Assembly: GCF_014650555.1 (NCBI RefSeq)
Contig: NZ_BMVE01000012.1
Span: 124,001 to 188,000 of the forward strand
DNA length: 64,000 nt
From: Streptomyces goshikiensis
Lineage (GTDB): Bacteria; Actinomycetota; Actinomycetes; Streptomycetales; Streptomycetaceae
Direction of reading: 5' to 3'
The first letter of the stretch is position 1. Each line of letters begins with the position of its first letter. The notes beneath the pieces are model-generated. The model did not search any database, was not told the DNA's origin, and saw nothing but the letters and a program-made list of their open reading frames with translations. The translations under genes were made by a program, and so were the position numbers. Of this stretch, positions 15,168 to 22,801 are shown piece by piece.

Positions 15168-15317
15168 TGGATGAACGCCCTCGGCGTGTCGGCCAGTTGT
15201 CCGGATTTCAGGTCATACGCGCGGAGGATCGAGAGCAGCTCTCGGGGATGATTCGCCGACGCGGCGGGTGCAACAGGGTGGGCTGCGACCATCCCTCAGC
15301 CGAAAGGACCGGTCTTC

Positions 15318-16886
15318 GTGCGCATGAAGCGATTCGCACCGTTGCTCGCCGCCGCCGGACTCGTCGCCACCACCGTTCCCCTGCTGTCCGCCACCCAGGC
15401 CACCGCCGCGCCCGGGCCCGACTACGGTGCGCGGAAGCCCGCCTGGCACCGTTGCGGCGCCGACACGCCGGCCTCGTACGAGTGCGCGACCATCAAGGTC
15501 CCGCTCGACTACAGCCGTCCGCAGGGCCGCAAGCTCGACCTCGCGATATCCCGCATCAAGAGCGAGAACCCGGCCAAGCGGCACGGCGTCCTGCTCCTCA
15601 ACCCGGGCGGCCCCGGCGGAACCGGGCTCGACCTGCCGCTGATGACGGCCGAGGCGATGCCCAAGGAGGTACGGGACCAGTTCGACCTCGTCGGCTTCGA
15701 CCCGCGCGGAGTCGGCCAGAGCAGCCCCATCAGCTGCGGGCTGACCGACGCCGAGCAGAACATGGACCGGCCGTACCGGAAGGCCACGTTCGGGGCGGAT
15801 GTGGCGTGGGCGCGCACGGTCGCCGACAAGTGCCGCGAGAAGGCGGGCGCGGTGCTCCCGCACATCACCACCCGCAACACCGCGCGCGACCTGGACGCGA
15901 TCCGCGCCGCGCTCGGCGAGCGGAAGATCTCCTACCTGGGCTACTCGTACGGGACCTACCTCGGCGCGGTGTACACGCAGATGTTCCCGAACCGGACGGA
16001 CCGCTTCGTGCTCGACAGCGGGGTCGACCCGCAGCGGATCTGGCGCGGGATGATCCAGGTGTGGGCGACCGAGGCCGAGCCGGCGTTCAAGCGGTGGACC
16101 GAGTGGACCGCCGAGCGCTCGGGCGAGTTCGGGCTCGGCGACAGCCCGAAGGCGGTGTCACAGACGTTCTGGGCGCTGGTGGCGCGCGCCGACAAGGACC
16201 CGATCGTCGTCGACGACATGAAGATCACGGGTGACGACATCCGGGCCTCTCGGGGGGTGTTCTTCTACCCGGCGCAGGCCGCCCCCTTCGTCAAGTCGCT
16301 GAAGGACGCGGCCGACGGCAAGGCCCCGTCCGGAGCCGCCGCCACCGCCACCGAGCTGAAGCGCACCCTCCGGACGGCCGAGCCCGCCACGGACAACGGC
16401 ACCGCCGTCTTCTGGAGCGTGGTGTGCGGGGACACCGGCGCCTGGCCGCGCGATCCGGAGCAGTACCGGCGCGACGCGGTCAGGGACAAGGCCGCGTACC
16501 CGCTGTACGGGGACTTCGCCTCGAACATCAAGCCGTGCGCCTTCTGGCAGCGGCCGGTCGAGGCGGCCACGCCGATAAAGACCCGGGCGAACGTGATGAC
16601 CGTGCAGAACGAGTGGGACTCACAGACCCCGCTGACCAGCGGCCAGGGCCTGCACCGCGCGCTGCGGGGCTCGAAGATGGTGCTGGTCAAGGGCGGTGAG
16701 GGCCACGGCGTGTACCTCGCCGACCCCAACTCCTGCGCGAACGCGCCGGTCAGCGCCTACCTGACGACGGGCAAGCTGCCGGCCAAGGACGTGACCTGCC
16801 AGACGCCGCCGGCCGCCGCCGAGCGGCGCGCCTCGCAGGCCCCGCAGAAGCCCCTCCCGCTGCCTTCCACCCCCGGGCGGTTCTGA
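15318..16886 (+). CDS. Secreted alpha/beta hydrolase, tripeptidyl-aminopeptidase (TAP/SlpD-E) type
   Basis: A 522-residue exported serine peptidase-like enzyme. Residues 1-34 are a Sec signal peptide (RMKRF, hydrophobic core LLAAAGLVATTVPLL, cleavage after ATAA). The oxyanion motif LLLNPGGPGGTG, the acidic FDPRGVGQSSP and the nucleophile elbow GYSYGTYLG (Ser210) identify the Streptomyces tripeptidyl aminopeptidase family. The C-terminal TAP-like domain gives VMTVQNEWDSQTPL for the Asp and GGEGHGVYL for the His. Start is GTG at 15318 with GAAAGGA nine bases upstream. It probably removes tripeptides from peptide N-termini outside the cell. It stands alone and ends in a hairpin. Confidence 0.92.
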   Translation: MRMKRFAPLLAAAGLVATTVPLLSATQATAAPGPDYGARKPAWHRCGADTPASYECATIKVPLDYSRPQGRKLDLAISRIKSENPAKRHGVLLLNPGGPGGTGLDLPLMTAEAMPKEVRDQFDLVGFDPRGVGQSSPISCGLTDAEQNMDRPYRKATFGADVAWARTVADKCREKAGAVLPHITTRNTARDLDAIRAALGERKISYLGYSYGTYLGAVYTQMFPNRTDRFVLDSGVDPQRIWRGMIQVWATEAEPAFKRWTEWTAERSGEFGLGDSPKAVSQTFWALVARADKDPIVVDDMKITGDDIRASRGVFFYPAQAAPFVKSLKDAADGKAPSGAAATATELKRTLRTAEPATDNGTAVFWSVVCGDTGAWPRDPEQYRRDAVRDKAAYPLYGDFASNIKPCAFWQRPVEAATPIKTRANVMTVQNEWDSQTPLTSGQGLHRALRGSKMVLVKGGEGHGVYLADPNSCANAPVSAYLTTGKLPAKDVTCQTPPAAAERRASQAPQKPLPLPSTPGRF

Positions 16887-16913
16887 CCCGTCCCCGACCG
16901 GAACGACAGCGCG

Positions 16914-16935
16914 GGCGCCCTGCCCGCCGGGCGCC
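16914..16935. terminator. Hairpin between convergent genes
   Basis: GGCGCCC (16914-16920) pairs exactly with GGGCGCC (16929-16935) around an eight-base loop, midway between the stop of the TAP-type hydrolase and the stop of the SRPBCC gene. It is a plausible shared terminator, although no T-run follows. Confidence 0.5.
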
Positions 16936-16982
16936 GCTCACCCCGTGGTGGGCGGTGCCCTTCGCGTGGCGCCGGCGGTGGC

Positions 16983-17435
16983 TCATGCAGGGACGGAGGC
17001 CTCCACCGCCGCCTTGATCCGGCGGCCGAAGTCGGGGGCGTCCCGGCGGGCGGCCGAGAGCGCCAGCCCGACCAGCAGCTTGCCGAAGCCGTGTCCTTCA
17101 AGGGTGTTGAAGATGCGCACCCTGGTGCGCCCGCCCGGCAGCGCGTCGAGGTCGTAGCCGCCCTCGGCGGTGACCAGGTTCTTGCTCTGCTCGCGCCAGC
17201 GGATCCGGCTCGGCGGGTCGTAGCCGACGATCCGGAACTCCCGGCCGCTCTTCATCCCGGCGTCCTTGACGGTGCTGCGGAAGATGGTGCCGACCGCCGT
17301 CGGGCCGTCCGGCGTCTTGGTGATCTCCTGGACGCGCGGGCTGAACTCGGGGTCGTGACGGCCGTCGGCCAGGTAGGCGAAGACCTGCTCGACGGGGCGG
17401 TCGATCTCGACGATCGACTCGAACTCTCCGGACAT
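16983..17435 (-). CDS. SRPBCC (polyketide cyclase-like) family protein
   Basis: A 150-residue START-like protein. It begins EFESIVEIDRPVEQVFAYLAD, the common entry into the SRPBCC ligand-binding fold, and continues with SRIRWREQSKNLVTAEGGYD and TRVRIFNTLEGHGFGKLLVG, ending in a long C-terminal helix. Such proteins bind hydrophobic ligands; no catalytic residues can be assigned. The ATG at 17435 overlaps the TGA of the TetR gene (ATGA), so the two are translationally coupled and cotranscribed from the operator-bearing promoter near 18177-18247. Confidence 0.85.
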   Translation of the reverse strand: MSGEFESIVEIDRPVEQVFAYLADGRHDPEFSPRVQEITKTPDGPTAVGTIFRSTVKDAGMKSGREFRIVGYDPPSRIRWREQSKNLVTAEGGYDLDALPGGRTRVRIFNTLEGHGFGKLLVGLALSAARRDAPDFGRRIKAAVEASVPA

Positions 17436-18166
17436 CAACGCTCCTCGCTGGGCTCCCCCACGGCCCACGATCCCAGACGCGCCCGCTCCGCGCGCGCCAG
17501 CAGCCCGGACAGCAGCACCTCCAGCGTCTCGCGCAGGGTGTCCTCGAAGTCGAGGCGGAACACCGCGAGCGCGGGGTCCTCCTCGTAGACGGTGAGCATC
17601 GCCGCGCAGGGCTGAGCGTGCGCCCAGACGGATCCGGTGACCATGACGGTGGCCGCGACGAACCGGAAGGCGTCCTCCTGCCCCAGTTCCGGCAGATGGG
17701 TGGCGACGAGCCCGGCGAGGGCGGTCGCGTTGGCGATGGCGGCGCGTTTGAACTGGGCGGCGACCTGCGGGGAGACGTTGCGCTCCAGGACGGCGGCCTG
17801 GGCGCTGATCAGGTCGCACAGCACCGGACGGTCCGCGAGCGCCCGCGCGACGCGGGCCGCCAGCCGGTCGGCCCGCCCGGCCGGCTCGGCCGGGCCCGCG
17901 GCCTCGGCGAGCGCGGTCTCCAGATGGCCGACGAGTTCCCGGGTGGCGGAGCCGAGCAGCTCCAGCAGGACGTCCTCGCGGGATTCGAAGTACCGCAGCA
18001 CGTTCGATTTGGCGAGGCCCACGCGGCGGCTGAGCTCGTTCAGGCTGACCTGCGCCACGGGCATCTCCGCGAGCATGTCGGCCGCGGTGTCGAGGATCGC
18101 CTCACGGCGGGCGGCGCGCTGCTCCTCGCTGCGGGCGCGCTGGAACTTCTGGGGCAAGGTCACCAC
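17435..18166 (-). CDS. TetR family regulator (SRPBCC/SDR locus)
   Basis: A 243-residue TetR repressor with a helix-turn-helix at about residues 42-65 (QVSLNELSRRVGLAKSN, then VLRYFESREDVL). The AKSNVLRYFESRE pattern and the long ligand domain fit the subgroup with a TetR_C_17-like C-terminus. Two GTG codons stand at the start; the first at 18166 is used. It is transcribed divergently from the SDR gene and is coupled to SRPBCC downstream. Three AGACC-N3-GGTCT palindromes between the divergent starts are its likely operators. Confidence 0.9.
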   Translation of the reverse strand: MVTLPQKFQRARSEEQRAARREAILDTAADMLAEMPVAQVSLNELSRRVGLAKSNVLRYFESREDVLLELLGSATRELVGHLETALAEAAGPAEPAGRADRLAARVARALADRPVLCDLISAQAAVLERNVSPQVAAQFKRAAIANATALAGLVATHLPELGQEDAFRFVAATVMVTGSVWAHAQPCAAMLTVYEEDPALAVFRLDFEDTLRETLEVLLSGLLARAERARLGSWAVGEPSEER

Positions 18167-18176
18167 GCCAGCTTAC

Positions 18177-18247
18177 AGACCTGCGGTCTATTGTTATCAG
18201 ACCGGCGGTCTGCTAGCTTCGGAGGGCAGGTAACGGACCGCCGGTCT
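18177..18247. promoter_or_regulatory. Three TetR-type operators in a divergent promoter
   Basis: AGACC-TGC-GGTCT (18177-18189), CAGACC-GGC-GGTCTG (18198-18212) and GGACC-GCC-GGTCT (18235-18247, one mismatch at the end of the left arm) share the same half-site. Centres are 22 and 36 bases apart. They fill the 115 bases between the TetR and SDR starts and would let one repressor shut both directions. Confidence 0.8.
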
Positions 18248-18281
18248 ATTAACTGCCCCGCCCCCGTCCCGAGGAGCCCCC

Positions 18282-19211
18282 ATGTACGCCGTCCCCGATC
18301 AGTCCGGACAGTTCGTCGTCGTCACCGGCGCCAACAGCGGTACGGGCAAGGAGGCCGCGCGCCGCCTCGCGGAGGCGGGGGCCCGCGTGGTGCTGGCCGT
18401 CCGGACGCCCGCCAAGGGGGAACAGGCCCGCGCCGAGATCCTGGCCCGCCACCCCCGGGCGCGCCTGGAGGTACGCCGGATCGACCTGGCCGACCTGTCC
18501 TCGGTCGCCGCCTTCGCCGACGAGATCCTCGCCGACGGCACCCCGCTCGACCTGCTGGTCAACAACGCCGGGGTGATGGCCCCGCCGACCCGGATGACCA
18601 CGGCCGACGCCTTCGAGCTCCAGTTCGGCAGCAACTTCCTCGGCCCGCTGGCCCTGACGGTACGACTGCTGCCCGCGCTGCTCGCCGCGCCCGCGCCGCG
18701 GGTGACGACCATGAGCAGCCGCACCGCCGACTTCGGCCGGATCGACTTCGGGGACCTCCAGTGGCAGCGCCGGCGGTACGTCCCGATGCTGTCCTACGCG
18801 CAGTCGAAGCTGGCCGACCTGATGATGGCCCGACACCTGGCCGAACTCGCCGCCGAGCGGAACTGGCCGCTGCGCAGCACGGCCGCGCACCCCGGATACA
18901 CGAAGACCAACCTCCAGACCGCCGGGGCCAGCCTCGGCCGGGACGAGCCCTCGCGGCTGCACCGCGTGATGAGCGCGCTGGACTTCCTCCCGAAGCAGGA
19001 GGTCGGCCCGGGCGCCGAGCCGCTGCTGTACGCGGCCACCAGCCCGGACGCGGTGGCCGGCGGCTACTACGGCCCCGGCGGCCTCTTCGGCCTGGTGGGA
19101 CCGACGGCGGAAGCCCGGATCACCCGCCGCGCCCTGGACCGTACGGCCAACGCCCGCCTGTGGTCCGAGGCGGAACGCCTCACGGGCGTCAGCGTCGCGG
19201 CCGCCCACTGA
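18282..19211 (+). CDS. Short-chain dehydrogenase/reductase (retinol-dehydrogenase-like SDR)
   Basis: A 309-residue SDR oxidoreductase. The NAD(P)-binding motif is VVVTGANSGTGKEAARRLAE, an Arg follows beta-2 (LAVRT, which suggests NADP), then the NNAGVM motif and the active site with Ser in MSSRTADFG and YAQSK (Tyr and Lys). The C-terminus has HPGYTKTNLQ, as in plant-type protochlorophyllide/retinol SDRs that act on lipophilic alcohols or carbonyls. The substrate is unknown. It is transcribed from the three-operator promoter shared with the TetR gene, so it is likely induced by that regulator's ligand. Confidence 0.92.
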   Translation: MYAVPDQSGQFVVVTGANSGTGKEAARRLAEAGARVVLAVRTPAKGEQARAEILARHPRARLEVRRIDLADLSSVAAFADEILADGTPLDLLVNNAGVMAPPTRMTTADAFELQFGSNFLGPLALTVRLLPALLAAPAPRVTTMSSRTADFGRIDFGDLQWQRRRYVPMLSYAQSKLADLMMARHLAELAAERNWPLRSTAAHPGYTKTNLQTAGASLGRDEPSRLHRVMSALDFLPKQEVGPGAEPLLYAATSPDAVAGGYYGPGGLFGLVGPTAEARITRRALDRTANARLWSEAERLTGVSVAAAH

Positions 19212-19212
19212 C

Positions 19213-19302
19213 CTCGGGGCCGCTGGCCTCGGGGCCGCTGGCCTCGGGGCCGCTGGCCTCGTGGCCGCTGGCCTCGTGGCCGCTGGCCTCGTGGCCGCCG
19301 GA
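19213..19302. repeat. Six tandem copies of a 15-bp unit
   Basis: The unit CCTCGGGGCCGCTGG is present three times, then CCTCGTGGCCGCTGG three times, with a last-copy change to GCCGG. The array fills the space between the stop of the SDR gene and the stop of the convergent thioesterase gene. The clean G-to-T split halfway suggests stepwise expansion. It codes for nothing that I can support. Confidence 0.9.
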
Positions 19303-19308
19303 GCGGGG

Positions 19309-19722
19309 TCAGCCCAGCAGGGCGTAGACCGTGGCGGCCTTGGCGGCCGGCTCCTCGGAGCCCTCGGGGGTCATGGTGATGTCGGCGAAGGCCATCCGCT
19401 TGCCGAGCTTGGTGATGCGGACGTCGATCAGGACGTCCGCGCCGGTCACCGGGCGCTGGAAGCTGGTGGACTGCTGGACCGTGGTCATCGGGCCGTACCC
19501 GCCGCGCGCGGCGGAGATCGCGATGACCGTGGCGGTGTCCGCGGCGGCCATCAGGGCCTGCCCCGAGAGCCCGCCGCCGTCCCGGGCCAGCGCCTCGGAC
19601 CAGGGCAGCCGCAGCACGGCGTGCCGCTCGCCCGTCTCCGCGACGGTGAGGCCGAGGGCGAGCACCCAGGGCGCGAAGTTGTCGGCGAGGATCTTGTCCG
19701 CGTCTGCCGGTGTCAGCGTCAC
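19309..19722 (-). CDS. PaaI-type hotdog thioesterase
   Basis: A 137-residue hotdog-fold protein that would hydrolyse acyl-CoA thioesters. It carries the central helix motif GGGLSGQALMAAADTATVIA, with an Asp in the usual acidic position, and STSFQRPVTGADVLIDVRI followed by KRMAFADITM, the last strands of the family. GTG at 19722 (VTLTPADADKIL) is taken as start because upstream codons fall within a perfect hairpin. It is read in the same direction as the FadH-like gene, but the 29-base palindrome between them suggests separate transcripts. Confidence 0.85.
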   Translation of the reverse strand: MTLTPADADKILADNFAPWVLALGLTVAETGERHAVLRLPWSEALARDGGGLSGQALMAAADTATVIAISAARGGYGPMTTVQQSTSFQRPVTGADVLIDVRITKLGKRMAFADITMTPEGSEEPAAKAATVYALLG

Positions 19723-19729
19723 CGGACGA

Positions 19730-19758
19730 TTGTGGCGGCCCGGGCCGGGCCGCCACAA
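19730..19758. terminator. 29-bp near-perfect palindrome
   Basis: TTGTGGCGGCCCGG (19730-19743), one G, then its exact complement (19745-19758). It lies 14 bases after the stop of the FadH-like gene and just before the thioesterase start, both on the minus strand. It is a probable rho-independent-like terminator of the upstream gene; it could also dampen thioesterase translation. Confidence 0.75.
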
Positions 19759-19771
19759 CTCCCCGTACGGG

Positions 19772-21805
19772 TCAGAGCGTTGCGGCCAGCTCCGTACCCT
19801 GGCGGATCGCGCGCTTGGCGTCGAGCTCCGCGGCCACGTCCGCGCCGCCGATCAGGTGCGCGGCCACGCCGGCGGCGCGCAGCGCCTCGTACAGGTCACG
19901 GCGCGGCTCCTGGCCGGTGCACAGGACCACGGTGTCGGCCGGGACGAGCCGCTGCTCGCCCTCGACGGTGATGTGCAGGCCCTCGTCGTCGATGCGGTCG
20001 TACGAGGCGCCCGCGACGGAGACGACCCCGCGGTGCTTGAGCTCGGCGCGGTGGATCCAGCCGGTGGTGGTGCCGAGGCCGGCGCCGACCTTGGTGCTCT
20101 TGCGCTGGAGCAGCACGACCTGGCGCGGCGGCGCGGGCCGCTCGGGCGCGGCGAGCCCGCCGGGGCCGGTGTACGCGGTGTCGACGCCCCAGTGCCGGAA
20201 GTAGACCTCGGGGTCCTGGGAGGCGCCCTCGCCGCTGTCGGTGAGGAACTCGGCGACGTCGAAGCCGATGCCGCCGGCGCCGACGACGGCGACGCGCTCG
20301 CCGACGGGGGCTCCGTCGCGCAGGACGTCGAGGTAGCTGACGACGTTGGCGTGGTCCACGCCCTCGATGTCGGGGGTGCGCGGGGTGACTCCGGTGGCGA
20401 CGACGACCTCGTCGTAGCCCTGGAGGGTGGCCACCTCGGCGCGGGTGTTCAGCCGTACGTCGACGGCGCGCTCGGCGAGCTGGGTGCCGAAGTAGCGGAT
20501 CGTCTCCTCGAACTCCTCCTTGCCGGGGATCCGGCGGGCGACGTCGAGCTGTCCGCCGATGTGACCGGAGGCCTCGAAGAGGGTGACGGCGTGGCCGCGT
20601 TCGGCGGCGGAGACGGCGCAGGCGAGGCCGGCCGGGCCGGCGCCGACGACGGCGACGGTCTTCTTCAACCGCGTCGGGAAGAGCACGAGTTCGGTCTCGT
20701 GGCAGGCGCGCGGGTTGACCAGGCAGCTGGTGATCTTGCCGCTGAAGGTGTGGTCAAGGCAGGCCTGGTTGCAGCCGATGCAGGTGTTGATGGTCTCGGA
20801 GCGGCCGGCGGCGGCCTTGGCCACGAAGTCGGCGTCGGCGAGGAAGGGGCGGGCCAGCGAGACCAGGTCGGCGCGGCCGTCGGCGAGCAGTTCCTCGGCG
20901 ATCTCCGGGGTGTTGATGCGGTTGCTGGTGACGAGCGGTACGGAGACCGCGCCCATCAGCCGCTTGGTGACCCAGGTGTAGGCGCCGCGCGGGACGGAGG
21001 TGGCGATGGTGGGGATGCGCGCCTCGTGCCAGCCGATGCCGGTGTTGATGATGGTGGCGCCGGCGGCCTCGATCTCCTTGGCGAGGTGGACGACCTCGTC
21101 GAGGGTGGAGCCGCCGGGGATCAGGTCGAGCATCGAGAGGCGGTAGATGAGGATGAAGTCCTCGCCGACGGCCGCGCGGGTGCGCCGGACGATCTCCAGC
21201 GGGAACCGCACCCGGTTCTCGTAGGCGCCGCCCCAGCGGTCGGTGCGCTTGTTGGTGGCGGCGGCGATGAACTCGTTGACGAGGTAGCCCTCGGAGCCCA
21301 TGATCTCGACGCCGTCGTACCCGGCCAGTTTGGCGAGGCGGGCCGCGCGGACGAAGTCCTCGACGGTGCGCTCGACCTCGGCGTCGGTGAGCTCGTTCGG
21401 GACGAACGGGCTGATGGGGGCCTGGAGGGCGGTGGGGGCGACGAGGTCCTTGTGGTAGGCGTAGCGGCCGAAGTGGAGGATCTGCATCGCGATCTTCCCG
21501 CCCTCGGCGTGCACCGCCTCGGTGATCACCCGGTGCTCGGCGGCCTCCTCCTCGGTGGTGAGGCGGGAGCCGCCCTCGAAGGGGCGGCCGGCGTCGTTCG
21601 GGGCGATGCCGCCGGTGACGATCAGGCCGGCGCCGCCGCGGGCGCGCTCGGCGTAGAAGGCGGCGAGGCGTTCGAACCCGCCCGCGTGCTCCTCCAGGCC
21701 GGTGTGCATCGAGCCCATGATCACGCGGTTCGGCAGGGTGGTGAACCCGAGGTCCAGGGGGCTCAGCAGGTGCGGGTACCCGCTCCGGGTGCTCTGCGTG
21801 CTCAT
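19772..21805 (-). CDS. FadH-type NADH:flavin oxidoreductase / 2,4-dienoyl-CoA reductase
   Basis: A 677-residue three-part flavoenzyme. Residues about 10-330 form an old-yellow-enzyme TIM barrel (FTTLPNRVIMGSMHTGLE, GAGLIVTGG, GYDGVEIMGSEGYLVNEF). Cys342 and Cys345 in CIGCNQACLDH, with later Cys in ITSCLVNPRAC, bind a 4Fe-4S cluster. The C-terminal half is an FAD/NAD(P) module with VAVVGAGPAGLACAVSAAE and a second dinucleotide motif VAVVGAGGIGFDVAEFL. This architecture reduces the 2,4-dienoyl-CoA intermediates of unsaturated fatty-acid oxidation; a relative acting on other enones cannot be excluded. ATG at 21805 is the natural start. It stands alone, upstream of a strong hairpin. Confidence 0.92.
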   Translation of the reverse strand: MSTQSTRSGYPHLLSPLDLGFTTLPNRVIMGSMHTGLEEHAGGFERLAAFYAERARGGAGLIVTGGIAPNDAGRPFEGGSRLTTEEEAAEHRVITEAVHAEGGKIAMQILHFGRYAYHKDLVAPTALQAPISPFVPNELTDAEVERTVEDFVRAARLAKLAGYDGVEIMGSEGYLVNEFIAAATNKRTDRWGGAYENRVRFPLEIVRRTRAAVGEDFILIYRLSMLDLIPGGSTLDEVVHLAKEIEAAGATIINTGIGWHEARIPTIATSVPRGAYTWVTKRLMGAVSVPLVTSNRINTPEIAEELLADGRADLVSLARPFLADADFVAKAAAGRSETINTCIGCNQACLDHTFSGKITSCLVNPRACHETELVLFPTRLKKTVAVVGAGPAGLACAVSAAERGHAVTLFEASGHIGGQLDVARRIPGKEEFEETIRYFGTQLAERAVDVRLNTRAEVATLQGYDEVVVATGVTPRTPDIEGVDHANVVSYLDVLRDGAPVGERVAVVGAGGIGFDVAEFLTDSGEGASQDPEVYFRHWGVDTAYTGPGGLAAPERPAPPRQVVLLQRKSTKVGAGLGTTTGWIHRAELKHRGVVSVAGASYDRIDDEGLHITVEGEQRLVPADTVVLCTGQEPRRDLYEALRAAGVAAHLIGGADVAAELDAKRAIRQGTELAATL

Positions 21806-22025
21806 CGGGGTGTGCCTCCTCGCGCGGGGGTGAATGAACCTGTTCTAGCGAGGAGCCGAGGGTTTTGCAACTAGGTGCATAACCGGGAGGGGGCGGTCCT
21901 GCGCCGCTGCCCCGGCCCCACGGGCCGCCGCCGGCGGAGCCTGTGGCGCAGTTCACGCCGGACGCCGCCGCCGAGCCACGGCGAGCCCCGGCGGGCCCCC
22001 ACCCCGGCCCGGTAGCGTCGGCGCC

Positions 22026-22727
22026 ATGACGGAGCGGTGCGCGGTGACGGCGAACGGGATACGGCTGGCGTACGAGGTGTCCGGCCCGGCCGGCGGCCCG
22101 CCCCTGGTCCTGCTGCACGCGCTCGGCCAGAGCGCCGGGCACTGGGCCCCCGTCCGGGACGCGCTCGCCCCCGGCCGCCGGGTGTACGCCCTCGACCTGC
22201 GCGGGCACGGCCGCAGCGAGTGGCCTGGGCGGTACTCGCTGGAGCTGATGCGGGACGACGTACTCGGCTTCCTGGACGCCCTCGGGCTGGACCGGGTGGA
22301 GCTGGTCGGGCATTCGCTGGGCGGGGTGGTGGCCTACCTGCTCGCGGCGCAGCGGCCGCACCGGGTGACCCGGCTCGTCCTGGAGGACGCCCCCGCGCCG
22401 CTCCCCCGCGAACCGGTCGCCCCCGTACGGCCCGAGGGCGACCTGGACTTCGACTGGGCGATGGTGCTCGCGGTCAGGCAGGAGCTCGACCGGCCCCCGG
22501 CGGACCGGCTCGCCGCCCTGGAGCGGATCTCCGCCCCCACCCTGGTCCTCTACGGCGGCCCCGCCAGCCACCTCCCGGCCGCCTCCTTCGACGAGGTGAC
22601 CCGCCGCGTCCCCGACGCCCGGATGGTCACCCTCCCGTACGGCCACCTGATCCACGCGGCCGCGCCGCGGGAGTTCGCCGAAGCGGTGACGGCCTTCCTC
22701 ACCGCCCCGGCCCCGGCCGGCCGCTAG
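22026..22727 (+). CDS. Alpha/beta-fold hydrolase
   Basis: A compact 233-residue cytosolic hydrolase. It shows the oxyanion motif LLHALGQSAGHW, the LDLRGHGRSEWPG turn, the nucleophile elbow VGHSLGG (Ser97), and PTLVLYGG with the terminal His in YGHLIHAAAP. No large lid domain is present, so the active site is open. The sequence resembles 3-oxoadipate enol-lactonase/epoxide-hydrolase-type members, but the substrate is unknown. It is convergent with the alpha-mannosidase gene and is not in an operon. Confidence 0.88.
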   Translation: MTERCAVTANGIRLAYEVSGPAGGPPLVLLHALGQSAGHWAPVRDALAPGRRVYALDLRGHGRSEWPGRYSLELMRDDVLGFLDALGLDRVELVGHSLGGVVAYLLAAQRPHRVTRLVLEDAPAPLPREPVAPVRPEGDLDFDWAMVLAVRQELDRPPADRLAALERISAPTLVLYGGPASHLPAASFDEVTRRVPDARMVTLPYGHLIHAAAPREFAEAVTAFLTAPAPAGR

Positions 22728-22750
22728 GCACGCGGCCGGTCAGGCGCCGC

Positions 22751-22801
22751 CCGGTCAGGCCCGGCGGAGGCGGCGCGGCCGGTCAGGCCCGGCGGAGGCG
22801 G
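22751..22801. repeat. Tandem 23-bp duplication covering the 3' end of the mannosidase gene
   Basis: An identical 23-base segment occurs at 22751-22773 and 22779-22801. The second copy contains the last codons (RLRRA) and stop of the alpha-mannosidase gene read on the minus strand; the first copy lies just beyond the stop. It looks like a small tandem duplication of the gene end. Confidence 0.85.
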
